Below are positions 26,057 through 33,187 of a stretch of DNA of 64,000 nucleotides, one piece after another (the stretch's first letter is position 1; each line of letters opens with the position of its first letter). The stretch is from Paeniglutamicibacter sp. Y32M11 (GTDB taxonomy: Bacteria; Actinomycetota; Actinomycetes; Actinomycetales; Micrococcaceae): positions 3,472,001 through 3,536,000 of the forward strand of contig NZ_CP079107.1 in assembly GCF_019285735.1 (NCBI RefSeq), given 5' to 3'. The translations under genes and the position numbers were made by a program. The notes beneath the pieces were generated by a model. That model was not told where the DNA came from, made no database searches, and was given only the letters and a program-made list of their open reading frames with translations.

Positions 26057-27133
26057 TCACAGGGTGCTTGCGGACTTCCGCCGCACCAGCCAGATGAGCA
26101 CCGGGGCACCGACGAATGCGGTGACAATGCCGACCTGCAGCTCGTCCGGGCGGATAATGAGCCGGCCAACGATGTCGGAGCCAACCAGCAGGGACGGGGC
26201 CAGCAGGATCGTGTAGAGCAAGATCCAGCGTTGGTCCGGACCGCTGATCCACCGGGCGATGTGTGGGACCATCAAGCCGATGAATCCGATGGGCCCGGCG
26301 GCGGCCGTCGCCGCCCCGCACAAGAGCGTGACGGCGATGACGACCAACACGCGGGTGCGGCCCAGGTGTGCGCCCATGGCCGCGGCCTGATCATCTCCCA
26401 GCGCCGTGGCATTCAGCGACCGGGATATCAGTAGCGCGATCAGTACGCCGATCAGCACGGTGCCGCTGAGCCAGCCCAATGCGCCGGACGGGGTTGCGGC
26501 CAGCGATCCGGCACCCCAGAAGCGCATGGCATTAAACGTGGATTCATCAAGCAGGACAAATCCCTGAGTGATCCCGGAGAGCACCGCCCCGAAGGCGATG
26601 CCGGCCAGCGTGAGCTTGATCGGGGTTCCCCCGGAGCGGCCGCGGGAACCCAGGAAATAGACGACCGTGACTGCCAGCAGGGCGCCGGCGAAGGAGTAGA
26701 AGACGAACTGGCCCATTTCCCGGGCACCGAAGAACGCCACTCCCATGACCACGGCGAAAGCGGCACCGGAATTGACGCCCAGAATGCCCGGGTCGGCCAG
26801 CGGGTTGCGGGTCAGCGCCTGGATAAGCGCACCGGAGATGCCCAGCGCAATGCCCACCAGCAGCCCGGCCAGGGTGCGCGGGGCCCGGAAGTCGATGATG
26901 GCAGCGTGGTCGGGACCGGTCCCCGCCCCGGTCAGCGCCTCGATGATGATCATCGGATTGACCTCGCGTGCACCCAGCAGCAGGCTCGCAGTCATGATGA
27001 GCACCAGCAATACTAGGGCGGCCACCGCACCGGCGATGCGGCGCGAGTTCACGCGCATCAGCCCCGGTGCGGCCTCCGGTACCCCTTCCCCGGACGGCAG
27101 AGCGGCCTTAGAGACCGTGGGCGTCGAAGGCAT
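26057..27133 (-). CDS. Iron-siderophore ABC transporter permease (FecCD family)
   Basis: A 358-residue permease, partner of the one above. Visible motifs are DFRAPRTLAGLLVGIALGIS, ALIQALTRNPLADPGILGV and GPIGFIGLMVPHIARWI. About ten membrane helices are expected. The start is not certain: 27133 overlaps the end of the siderophore-interacting protein gene by 26 nt, while an ATG at 27058 would leave a gap. It is predicted to form a heterodimeric channel with the product at 24900-26039, fed by the binding protein at 28016-28984. Confidence 0.9.
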   Translation of the reverse strand: MPSTPTVSKAALPSGEGVPEAAPGLMRVNSRRIAGAVAALVLLVLIMTASLLLGAREVNPMIIIEALTGAGTGPDHAAIIDFRAPRTLAGLLVGIALGISGALIQALTRNPLADPGILGVNSGAAFAVVMGVAFFGAREMGQFVFYSFAGALLAVTVVYFLGSRGRSGGTPIKLTLAGIAFGAVLSGITQGFVLLDESTFNAMRFWGAGSLAATPSGALGWLSGTVLIGVLIALLISRSLNATALGDDQAAAMGAHLGRTRVLVVIAVTLLCGAATAAAGPIGFIGLMVPHIARWISGPDQRWILLYTILLAPSLLVGSDIVGRLIIRPDELQVGIVTAFVGAPVLIWLVRRKSASTL

Positions 27134-28019
27134 CTGCGACTTCATCCTGGATGAGCTCCGGGTCCAGGTCGGTGGACCACAGTTCATCGAGCCACTTCTT
27201 GAAGTCCTCCCCTAGAGCCTCGTAGCGTTCGTTCCATTCCTCGGCCTTGTCGGTCCAGTACCCGACCACCTTGAAGTGGGTCACGGGCAGTGAGCGTTCC
27301 TTGCGCAGGTACTTGCGTGCTTCGCGGGTCACCCGGGCCTCGCCGGCGACCCAGACGTAGCCTGGACCCTCCGGCAAGTCGAGCTCGCGCAACACCTGGG
27401 CGAGGCGGCTGGGCGAATCCCCATTGCCTCCGTGGAGCCAGCGCAGCTGGGTGTCCTCGCCCAGTTCCAGCGCCTGTTCGTGGGCTGGGCCCGAGACCTC
27501 CAGAATGGCGGTGGTGTGGATGCCGGCCGGGGTGTTCTCCAACAGGCGGGCTGCCGCGGGCAGTCCCGTGGCGTCGGCCAGCAGGACCTGCCAGGTGGCA
27601 TCGGCAGGCAGCTCATAGAGTCCAGTGGGGGTATTGAAACCGACCTGAGACCCGGGCCGGACCGAAAGCGCCCAGTCAGCGGCGATACCGCCGGGGTGCA
27701 CCACGAAGTCGACACTAATTTCGCCAGCTTCCGGGTCGACGGCGCGGATCGTGTAGGTGCGCATGGGGCCAGCGACCTGCTCGGGTGCGTATTCCCAGTA
27801 GTCGCCCTCCGGGTGCGGGTATACCGGAACGTCTTGGCCGCGCTCGGGCAAAAAGAGGCGGATGTATTCGTCGCCGATGCCCGTGGAGATGAACGCGGCC
27901 AGGTCCTCACCGCCCAGCACGATGCGCATCATGCCCTCGGTCAGGCGTTCGGTGCGGATCACCACTGCTCGGTAGATGCGGTTGGGCAATTTTCCGGTCT
28001 TCACGGTTGCCGCGCTCAT
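27108..28019 (-). CDS. Siderophore-interacting protein (FAD-dependent ferric-siderophore reductase)
   Basis: A 303-residue flavoprotein of the SIP/ViuB family. The FAD-binding domain shows YIRLFLPE and MRTYTIRAVD (the RxYT motif), followed by DFVVHPGGIAADWALSVRPG. The NAD(P)H-binding half carries LLADATGLPAAARLLE and the C-terminal GYVWVAGEARVTREARKYL. It releases iron in the cytosol by reducing ferric siderophore. It overlaps the binding-protein gene by 4 nt and lies in the same operon as the FecCD permeases. In mycobacteria a similar domain is fused to the IrtA exporter-fold importer, which is notable given the exporter pair nearby. Confidence 0.93.
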   Translation of the reverse strand: MSAATVKTGKLPNRIYRAVVIRTERLTEGMMRIVLGGEDLAAFISTGIGDEYIRLFLPERGQDVPVYPHPEGDYWEYAPEQVAGPMRTYTIRAVDPEAGEISVDFVVHPGGIAADWALSVRPGSQVGFNTPTGLYELPADATWQVLLADATGLPAAARLLENTPAGIHTTAILEVSGPAHEQALELGEDTQLRWLHGGNGDSPSRLAQVLRELDLPEGPGYVWVAGEARVTREARKYLRKERSLPVTHFKVVGYWTDKAEEWNERYEALGEDFKKWLDELWSTDLDPELIQDEVADAFDAHGL

Positions 28020-28984
28020 GGGAGCAGTGCCTTTTCGACCTCGTTGAGCAGAGCCATGTGGCCGCTGGGCGAGCCGTAGACCATTTCCATGTTGAAGCTG
28101 TGGATCTGGTCGTCCTTCACAAACTGCAGGCCTTTCCAGACGGTGCTGGCGTTGAGCTGGTCCGAGGTCTGCAGCAGCGAGCGGTCCTCGCCGACCCCGA
28201 CGCTGGTGAACACCTCGTCGATGTCCTTGAGCTTGTCGAGCTGTTCGAGGCTCAGCTGGGTGCCGTCGCCGCCGTTGTCGCGGGCCAACGGGGTGATCTT
28301 CAGGCCGAGGTCGTCAAAGACTAGGCAGGCGATGCCGTAGCAGTCCACTCCGATCTTGCCGTCGTAGAAGGACATGTTGGCGACCACGGGTTCGATCCCC
28401 GCTTCCTTGATCCTTGCCTTGATCTCATCGACGCGAGCCTGGTACTTGTCCATCCAGGCCTGGTACTGCTCGGTTCGGTGCAGTGTCTCGGCGGTCTTCT
28501 TGAAGTGCACACGCCAGTCTTCGCCGTCAAAGCCGTTGTAGTTGTAGGTTGGCGCGATCGGGTTCAGCTTCTTGGGGATCTCGGTGTCATAGGCTAGCCC
28601 GCTGAGAATGAAGTCGGGGTTAGCTTCGAGAACTTTCTCGTAGTTGAATTCCGGGTAGTTCGCGAACGGTGTCACATTGGCCAAGGCTTCCTGGGGGAAG
28701 AAATCGGGGAAGGTGGTAAAGCCCGAATCCCCGCGGATCGGCTGCTGGTCGGCCAGCGTGATGCCGAGGGTGATCAGGATGTCCGTGTCGGTCGTGTAGA
28801 AGCCCAGAGCCCGCTCGGGTGTTGCCGGAATTTCGGCCGTTCCGTACTCATTGCTGATGCTGATAACTTGGGCCTCGGCCGGTGGTTCTGCCGTGGCGCT
28901 GGCCCCGGAGGCACACGAGGAGAGCAGGAGTGAGGCCCCGAGGGCAGCAACAACGCTGAGGTGCTTGGGCGACATGGTTTTCAT
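28016..28984 (-). CDS. Iron-siderophore ABC transporter substrate-binding lipoprotein (FecB/FepB type)
   Basis: A 322-residue binding protein with a signal peptide and lipobox LSSC, giving lipidated Cys24. The mature part follows the periplasmic binding protein class III pattern: ISNEYGTAEIPATPERALG, DILITLGITLADQQP, NPDFILSGLAYD and VFTSVGVGEDRSL. It captures ferric siderophore outside the membrane for the FecCD/FecE importer. The ATG at 28984 is chosen because it gives a normal signal peptide; 29029 is the longer alternative. An iron-box-like motif lies about 75 nt upstream, so iron repression by a DtxR/IdeR-type regulator is likely. Confidence 0.92.
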   Translation of the reverse strand: MKTMSPKHLSVVAALGASLLLSSCASGASATAEPPAEAQVISISNEYGTAEIPATPERALGFYTTDTDILITLGITLADQQPIRGDSGFTTFPDFFPQEALANVTPFANYPEFNYEKVLEANPDFILSGLAYDTEIPKKLNPIAPTYNYNGFDGEDWRVHFKKTAETLHRTEQYQAWMDKYQARVDEIKARIKEAGIEPVVANMSFYDGKIGVDCYGIACLVFDDLGLKITPLARDNGGDGTQLSLEQLDKLKDIDEVFTSVGVGEDRSLLQTSDQLNASTVWKGLQFVKDDQIHSFNMEMVYGSPSGHMALLNEVEKALLP

Positions 28985-29056
28985 GGGAATCCGATTCTGC
29001 GAGTGGAGTGGAAGTACATCATTCGGCAACCCCGACCTATCAATGATCCTGACGGG

Positions 29057-29071
29057 AAGTTAGGGTTACCT
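29057..29071 (-). promoter_or_regulatory. DtxR/IdeR-type iron box candidate
   Basis: On the minus strand the site reads AGGTAACCCTAACTT, which matches 13 of 15 positions of the DtxR/IdeR core AGGTWAGSCTWACCT. It lies upstream of the siderophore-binding protein gene. A 12-bp part (TTAGGGTTACCT on the plus strand) recurs upstream of the AraC gene. Confidence 0.6.
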
Positions 29072-29165
29072 ATCTTGCATTTCCAGACTAATTTGCCTCC
29101 ATGCCGCAAATCGGACAGTCAATGGCGCGCACGCGACAGACTCGGGCGGAGCGGGCCGCGCCGCG

Positions 29166-29990
29166 CTAAGCTTCGAGCAGTTCCCCCTGGACGGCACCGG
29201 GTGTCTGGCCCATTTCCTTGCGGAATGCCGCCACAAAAGCGCTTACCGAAAGATAGCCAACTCTCCGGGCGACCCGCCCGACGGGCAGTCCTTCAAGTAG
29301 CAAGCCCAAGGCGATGCGCAGCCTGGCTTGCAGGCGCCACTGCGCAAACGTCATGTCTGTTTCCCGGATGAAGAGGCGCGACAAATTGCGCGGACTCGCT
29401 CCCACGCGGAAGCCCCAGAGTTCAAGCGTGCAGTCCTCGGCCGGGTCGTCGAGGATGCCCCGGGCAACGGTGCGCAATCGATCATCCTGCGGCAGCACGA
29501 TACCCATGACACGGAGATCTCTCGGGCGGAGCATGCGGAACGCAACACTTTCACTGTCACGCCGAAGCGATAGATCGGCATCGTTGCGCTCAAAATGCAG
29601 GAGCAATTCCTGCAGGACCGTTGGCATGGCAATGGCGCCGGGACCGTCACCCGGTGCGGCACCCAGCTGGGTATGGAAGAAGGTGCAGCGAAATTCGGCG
29701 CGGGGTCCGGCCAGAACCGCATGTTCCTCGCCCGCGGGCACCAGGAGTCCCAGGCCGGGCGGAACCATGAACACCCCTCGCGCGGTTTCCACCGTCAGCA
29801 CACCGCGACTGCCCCACAACACCTCGTGAAAGTTTTGGTGCCAATGCGACTCCCATGCTTGGCCGGACGGCGTGGAGATGAGGCTGGTGTGCACCCGGTA
29901 AAAACTGGGGCAGGAGATATCTGAACACGTCGGCGCAGCGTCTTCCGGCGCCCGACGTTCGGCCATGATGGCCAGGGATGCTGATGCCAT
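29166..29990 (-). CDS. AraC-family transcriptional regulator
   Basis: A 274-residue regulator with a cupin-like N-terminal sensing domain (HWHQNFHEVLWG and MVPPGLGLLVPAGEEHAV) and a C-terminal double helix-turn-helix (about residues 180-270). The latter includes SPRNLSRLFIRETDMTFAQW and VGYLSVSAFVAAFRKEMGQ. The ATG at 29990 is chosen over 30038; ribosome binding is weak for both. It lies downstream of, and in the same direction as, no other gene, but borders the iron-siderophore operon. An iron-box-like motif about 55 nt upstream suggests it is itself iron-regulated and may activate the uptake operon when siderophore is bound. Confidence 0.9.
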   Translation of the reverse strand: MASASLAIMAERRAPEDAAPTCSDISCPSFYRVHTSLISTPSGQAWESHWHQNFHEVLWGSRGVLTVETARGVFMVPPGLGLLVPAGEEHAVLAGPRAEFRCTFFHTQLGAAPGDGPGAIAMPTVLQELLLHFERNDADLSLRRDSESVAFRMLRPRDLRVMGIVLPQDDRLRTVARGILDDPAEDCTLELWGFRVGASPRNLSRLFIRETDMTFAQWRLQARLRIALGLLLEGLPVGRVARRVGYLSVSAFVAAFRKEMGQTPGAVQGELLEA

Positions 29991-30042
29991 GAGAAACCTA
30001 ATTCGGTAAGTGTAGTCTTTCGTTATTGATCCTAACATCAGA

Positions 30043-30057
30043 AGGTAACCCTAATTA
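30043..30057. promoter_or_regulatory. Second iron-box-like motif
   Basis: AGGTAACCCTAATTA matches the DtxR/IdeR core at 11 of 15 positions. Its first 12 bases are identical to the site upstream of the siderophore-binding protein. It lies upstream of the AraC gene and also near the promoter of the HTH gene on the plus strand. Confidence 0.45.
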
Positions 30058-30098
30058 CTGGTGCGAGCAGAGTTGAAAGCAACTGCCCGCGCGAAGGT

Positions 30099-30104
30099 TA
30101 CGAT
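30099..30104 (+). promoter_or_regulatory. -10-like hexamer for a leaderless HTH-protein transcript
   Basis: TACGAT ends 6 nt before the ATG at 30111, and no Shine-Dalgarno lies between them. A TTGAAA at 30073-30078 is 20 nt upstream, a little too far for an ideal -35. The layout fits leaderless transcription. Confidence 0.4.
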
Positions 30105-30110
30105 GTATTT

Positions 30111-30512
30111 ATGGCGTCTCCCACCTCCTCCCTGAGTAAGGTCCGCACCTTCCCTGCACTGGAATCCAAGGCAGCTGAGCGGCTCGCCGCGGCCCTAGAA
30201 GATTCCGCGGACACCACGATTTTTGTCAACGGAACCACGCTGCAGCTTCCCGCGGTGGCTCACGCGGCGCTCATCGAGGTACTCTCGCGCATGGCACGGG
30301 GTGATGAGGTGAGCGTGAGCACCATGGAATCGTTATTGAATACCTCTCAGGCCGCCACGATGGCCGGAATCTCCCCCAGCTACCTGCGCAAACTCACCGA
30401 TTCGGGCATCATTCCCGTGGAGTACCGGGGCACCCACCGCAGGATCCGACCGGCTTCCGTTCAGGCATGGCTTGACAGTCGCAGCGAGCAGCCGAGCGAC
30501 GGTCCGGAGTAG
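30111..30512 (+). CDS. Excisionase-type HTH protein, antitoxin-like
   Basis: A 133-residue protein. The C-terminal half (residues 78-125) is a MerR-like or excisionase helix-turn-helix with LNTSQAATMAGISPSYLRKLTDSG and RRIRPASVQAWLDSR. The N-terminal half holds a short beta strand pattern (TIFVNGTTLQLPAVAHAALIEVLSRMA). The same two-part layout is common in actinobacterial antitoxins paired with a downstream PIN-domain toxin. No PIN-domain gene follows here, so it may be an orphan antitoxin or a simple repressor. The start probably lies at the transcript 5' end. Confidence 0.8.
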   Translation: MASPTSSLSKVRTFPALESKAAERLAAALEDSADTTIFVNGTTLQLPAVAHAALIEVLSRMARGDEVSVSTMESLLNTSQAATMAGISPSYLRKLTDSGIIPVEYRGTHRRIRPASVQAWLDSRSEQPSDGPE

Positions 30513-30619
30513 ATACAACCGCAACATACTCGTGCTGGATTTGGCACTCGAGACCTTCCTATCGTGGAAGTAGCTGCAGCGCATGTTGCACACGATCGTC
30601 GGTCGAGAGGGGTGCCGCG

Positions 30620-31495
30620 ATGATCCGCTTGCGATGGACCCGGTTCGGTCCTTCCGGCATTGGCGCAGCCTGTCTCTTATTGACGCTGTCCGGGTGCGCG
30701 GCCGAACCCGCTGTCGAACCTATGACAACAACGAGCTCGAGGCCAAGCAGCACTCTTACACCGAGCCCCGAGTCAAGCAGCACCCCGAGCAAAACTGTGC
30801 CCTCACCGAAAACAACGACTGCCCCGGCAGCACCGAGGACTCCACCCCCTTCGAAGCCAACGCCCGTCACCGACACGCCCGTGGACGAGGCCCCGAGCAG
30901 CAGAACTTCACCGGCACCTGCGACAACAACTGCACCTTCGACGCCACTGACAACCGCCCCCTCACCAACACCTTCAACTCCGGATCCCGCGAAAACGCCC
31001 ACGGCACCAAAGACCACCCAGGCCCCGGCCAGCAGCGTGTCATCGGCGCCCCCAATAACGCCTCCGCAGCCCGCCCCACCTTCAACAACAACGTCAACGC
31101 TGAGCACCTTCTACGTGGCCATCAACGATCAGGGCACCTCCGGGCCAATGATTGGTTGCGGCGATAGCATTGTGGCGACAACAACCGGTCTGGTGATTTA
31201 CACCGATCGGGTCGAAGCGGCCATCAGCAGCCTCTTGGATACCAAGGACGCACACCTTGGGCAGTCCGGACTCGTTAATTCCTTGGCAGATTCCAATCTG
31301 AGCTATGTTTCATCTTCGGTATCTAGCGGCACCGTGACAGTCGAGCTGACCGGGGAGTTACGCTCGGGCGGCATTTGCGACAATCCGCGAATCATCGCTC
31401 AACTTGAATACACCGCGATGATGGCGGCCGATGTCCCTCAGGCGAAGATCCTCGTCAACGGCAAAGAAATTGCCTTCCGACTGAGCGGAAAGTGA
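30620..31495 (+). CDS. Lipoprotein with Ser/Thr/Pro-rich stalk and GerMN-like domain
   Basis: A 291-residue predicted lipoprotein. A signal helix ends in the lipobox LSGC (Cys26). Residues about 35-165 are almost only serine, threonine, proline and alanine, an extended cell-wall-spanning stalk that may be glycosylated. Residues about 165-290 resemble a GerMN domain: TFYVAINDQ at its start, GLVNSLADSNLSYVSSSVSSG, then TVTVELTGEL and AQLEYTAMMAADVPQAKILVNG. Such domains occur in actinobacterial lipoproteins of unclear role in the envelope. A long frame on the opposite strand of the stalk is a by-product of its base composition. Confidence 0.85.
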   Translation: MIRLRWTRFGPSGIGAACLLLTLSGCAAEPAVEPMTTTSSRPSSTLTPSPESSSTPSKTVPSPKTTTAPAAPRTPPPSKPTPVTDTPVDEAPSSRTSPAPATTTAPSTPLTTAPSPTPSTPDPAKTPTAPKTTQAPASSVSSAPPITPPQPAPPSTTTSTLSTFYVAINDQGTSGPMIGCGDSIVATTTGLVIYTDRVEAAISSLLDTKDAHLGQSGLVNSLADSNLSYVSSSVSSGTVTVELTGELRSGGICDNPRIIAQLEYTAMMAADVPQAKILVNGKEIAFRLSGK

Positions 31496-31502
31496 TTACT
31501 TG

Positions 31503-31533
31503 TTGACTCATAGGCAACAGGCGTTGCTAAAGT
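31503..31533 (+). promoter_or_regulatory. Promoter of the MocR-type aminotransferase gene
   Basis: TTGACT (31503-31508) and TAAAGT (31528-31533) with a 19-nt spacer resemble -35 and -10 elements. The -10 ends 6 nt before the GTG at 31540, so the message is probably leaderless. Confidence 0.5.
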
Positions 31534-31539
31534 AGCGGT

Positions 31540-32817
31540 GTGACCCACCTTGCAGATTCAGCCACTGGTAACCAAACCGAAGCAGACCTCGATCGCGCCG
31601 CACCTCATGCGGCGCTCTTCTCCGAGAGGGCCTCGCACATCAAGCAATCCGCGGTGCGCGATGTCTTTGAACTTTCGCTGGACCCGTCCCTGGTCTCGCT
31701 GGCCGGAGGCAACCCGTACCTGCAGTCACTGCCCCTAGAAAAGCTCGGGGCCATGGCCTCCGATCTGATCCGCGAGGAAGGCATGACGGCTCTGCAATAC
31801 GGCAGCGGCCAAGGCACCTCCACTCTGCGAGCGCAGATCTGCGAGGTGATGGCCGAAGAAGGGATCACCGAGGTCGACCCAGATAACATTGTGATCACCA
31901 CCGGGTCACAAGCCGCACAGGACGTCGCCTGCAAGGTTTTCTGCGACCCCGGGGACACCGTGCTGTGTGAGGACCCCACCTATGTGGGCGCGCTAAACAC
32001 CTTTGAGGCCTATCAGGTTAAAGCCGAGCCCATCCCCACCGACGAGCATGGATTAATCCCCTCGGCGCTGCGTCTTCGCATCGGCGAATTGCGGCAGGCC
32101 GGCGCGCGGATCAAGTTCCTCTACACGATCCCCAACTTCAACAACCCCTCGGGCATCACCCTGGCCGCCGAGCGCCGAGCGGAGATCGCCGAGATCTGCA
32201 TCGTCGAGAACATCCTCATCTTGGAGGACAACCCGTACGGCATGCTGCGCTACGCCGGGGAAGCGATCAGGCCGCTGCGCGCCGATTACCCCGAGCACGT
32301 CATCTACATGGGATCGTTCTCCAAGATCCTGGCCCCCGGCCTGCGCATCGGCTGGGCGGTGGTGCCCGCACACTTCTTCCGCCGCTTCTACCTCGCCGCC
32401 GAGGCCGTCACGCTGTGCCCGGCAACGTTCAACCAGATGTTGATCAGTAAGTACCTTGACGAACATGACTGGCGCGGGCAGATCCAGACCTACCGGGAAC
32501 TCTATGCCGCGCGTTGCGAGGCGATGCTCGAAGCCCTGGATGAGTACATGCCGGAGGCCGTGAGCTACACCCGGCCCGAGGGAGGCTTCTTCATCTGGGT
32601 CACGCTTCCGGAGGGAATCGACACCTACTCGCTGTTGTCCAAGGGCATCGAGGCCGGCGTGGTGTTCATTCCCGGGGCCGCCTTCAGCCCCCACGACGGG
32701 CCCAGCCACCGGCTGCGCCTGGCCTTCAGCGCGGTGCCCGAGGAAAAGATCCGCGAGGGTGTCAAGCGTCTGGCCCCGGTGCTGGCGGCGGCCATCGCCG
32801 AAAACGGCGTCCGCTAG
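31540..32817 (+). CDS. PLP-dependent aminotransferase (class I, 2-aminoadipate/MocR-type fold)
   Basis: A 425-residue fold-type I aminotransferase. Clear marks are SLAGGNPYLQSLP, LQYGSGQGTSTLRAQI, ITTGSQAAQDV, EDPTYVGALNTF, the IPNFNNPSGIT loop, EDNPYG and the pyridoxal-phosphate lysine in MGSFSKILAPGLRIGW. It has no N-terminal GntR HTH, so it is the free enzyme rather than a MocR regulator. Related enzymes act on 2-aminoadipate, aromatic or valine-type substrates; the exact pair is not readable. The GTG start has no ribosome binding site but a good promoter right before it. Confidence 0.9.
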   Translation: MTHLADSATGNQTEADLDRAAPHAALFSERASHIKQSAVRDVFELSLDPSLVSLAGGNPYLQSLPLEKLGAMASDLIREEGMTALQYGSGQGTSTLRAQICEVMAEEGITEVDPDNIVITTGSQAAQDVACKVFCDPGDTVLCEDPTYVGALNTFEAYQVKAEPIPTDEHGLIPSALRLRIGELRQAGARIKFLYTIPNFNNPSGITLAAERRAEIAEICIVENILILEDNPYGMLRYAGEAIRPLRADYPEHVIYMGSFSKILAPGLRIGWAVVPAHFFRRFYLAAEAVTLCPATFNQMLISKYLDEHDWRGQIQTYRELYAARCEAMLEALDEYMPEAVSYTRPEGGFFIWVTLPEGIDTYSLLSKGIEAGVVFIPGAAFSPHDGPSHRLRLAFSAVPEEKIREGVKRLAPVLAAAIAENGVR

Positions 32818-32869
32818 AAAAATCCCGCCCTTCGGGGCCATCCGACGACGCGTGGCGCATGATGTATCC

Positions 32870-33166
32870 ATGTGGTTTGGATGGATCGAGTTCGACCTGC
32901 TGCTGGGCGATGTGCATTCACTCAAGGCGAAGCGCACCGTGGTGCGCCCGATACTCGCCGAGATCAGGCATCGGTTCGAGGTCTCCGTCGCGGAGAGCGG
33001 AAACCAGGACCTTCACCGGCGCGCAGGGCTGGCGGCGGGACTCGTCGCGGCGGACGCCGCGCACGTGATCGAGGTACTGGACGGCATCGAGCGCCTCGTC
33101 GCGGCACGCCCGGAAGTCCAATTGCTCAGCGCCCGCCGCCGCCTTGGATCCTCCGAGGACGAGTAG
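32870..33166 (+). CDS. DUF503 family protein
   Basis: A 98-residue protein matching the small DUF503 family: MWFGWIEFDLLLGDVHSLK, KRTVVRPILAEIRHRFEVSVAE, DLHRRAGLAAGLVAADAAHV and ARPEVQLLSARRR. The function is unknown; in many genomes the gene sits near rbfA. The start at 32870 gives the family N-terminus, and an upstream extension in the same frame would overlap the aminotransferase end. It converges on the lactate permease gene with 21 nt between. Confidence 0.88.
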   Translation: MWFGWIEFDLLLGDVHSLKAKRTVVRPILAEIRHRFEVSVAESGNQDLHRRAGLAAGLVAADAAHVIEVLDGIERLVAARPEVQLLSARRRLGSSEDE

Positions 33167-33187
33167 GTGAGCGGCCCATGTCACCTG

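Noticed and set aside
30559-31107. 182-codon Gly/Val-rich frame opposite the lipoprotein stalk
   Set aside because: It mirrors the Ser/Thr/Pro-rich repeats on the other strand. Repetitive composition, not a gene.
32053-32937. 294-codon open frame on the minus strand
   Set aside because: It is opposite the aminotransferase gene and extends across its stop, with no domain evidence.
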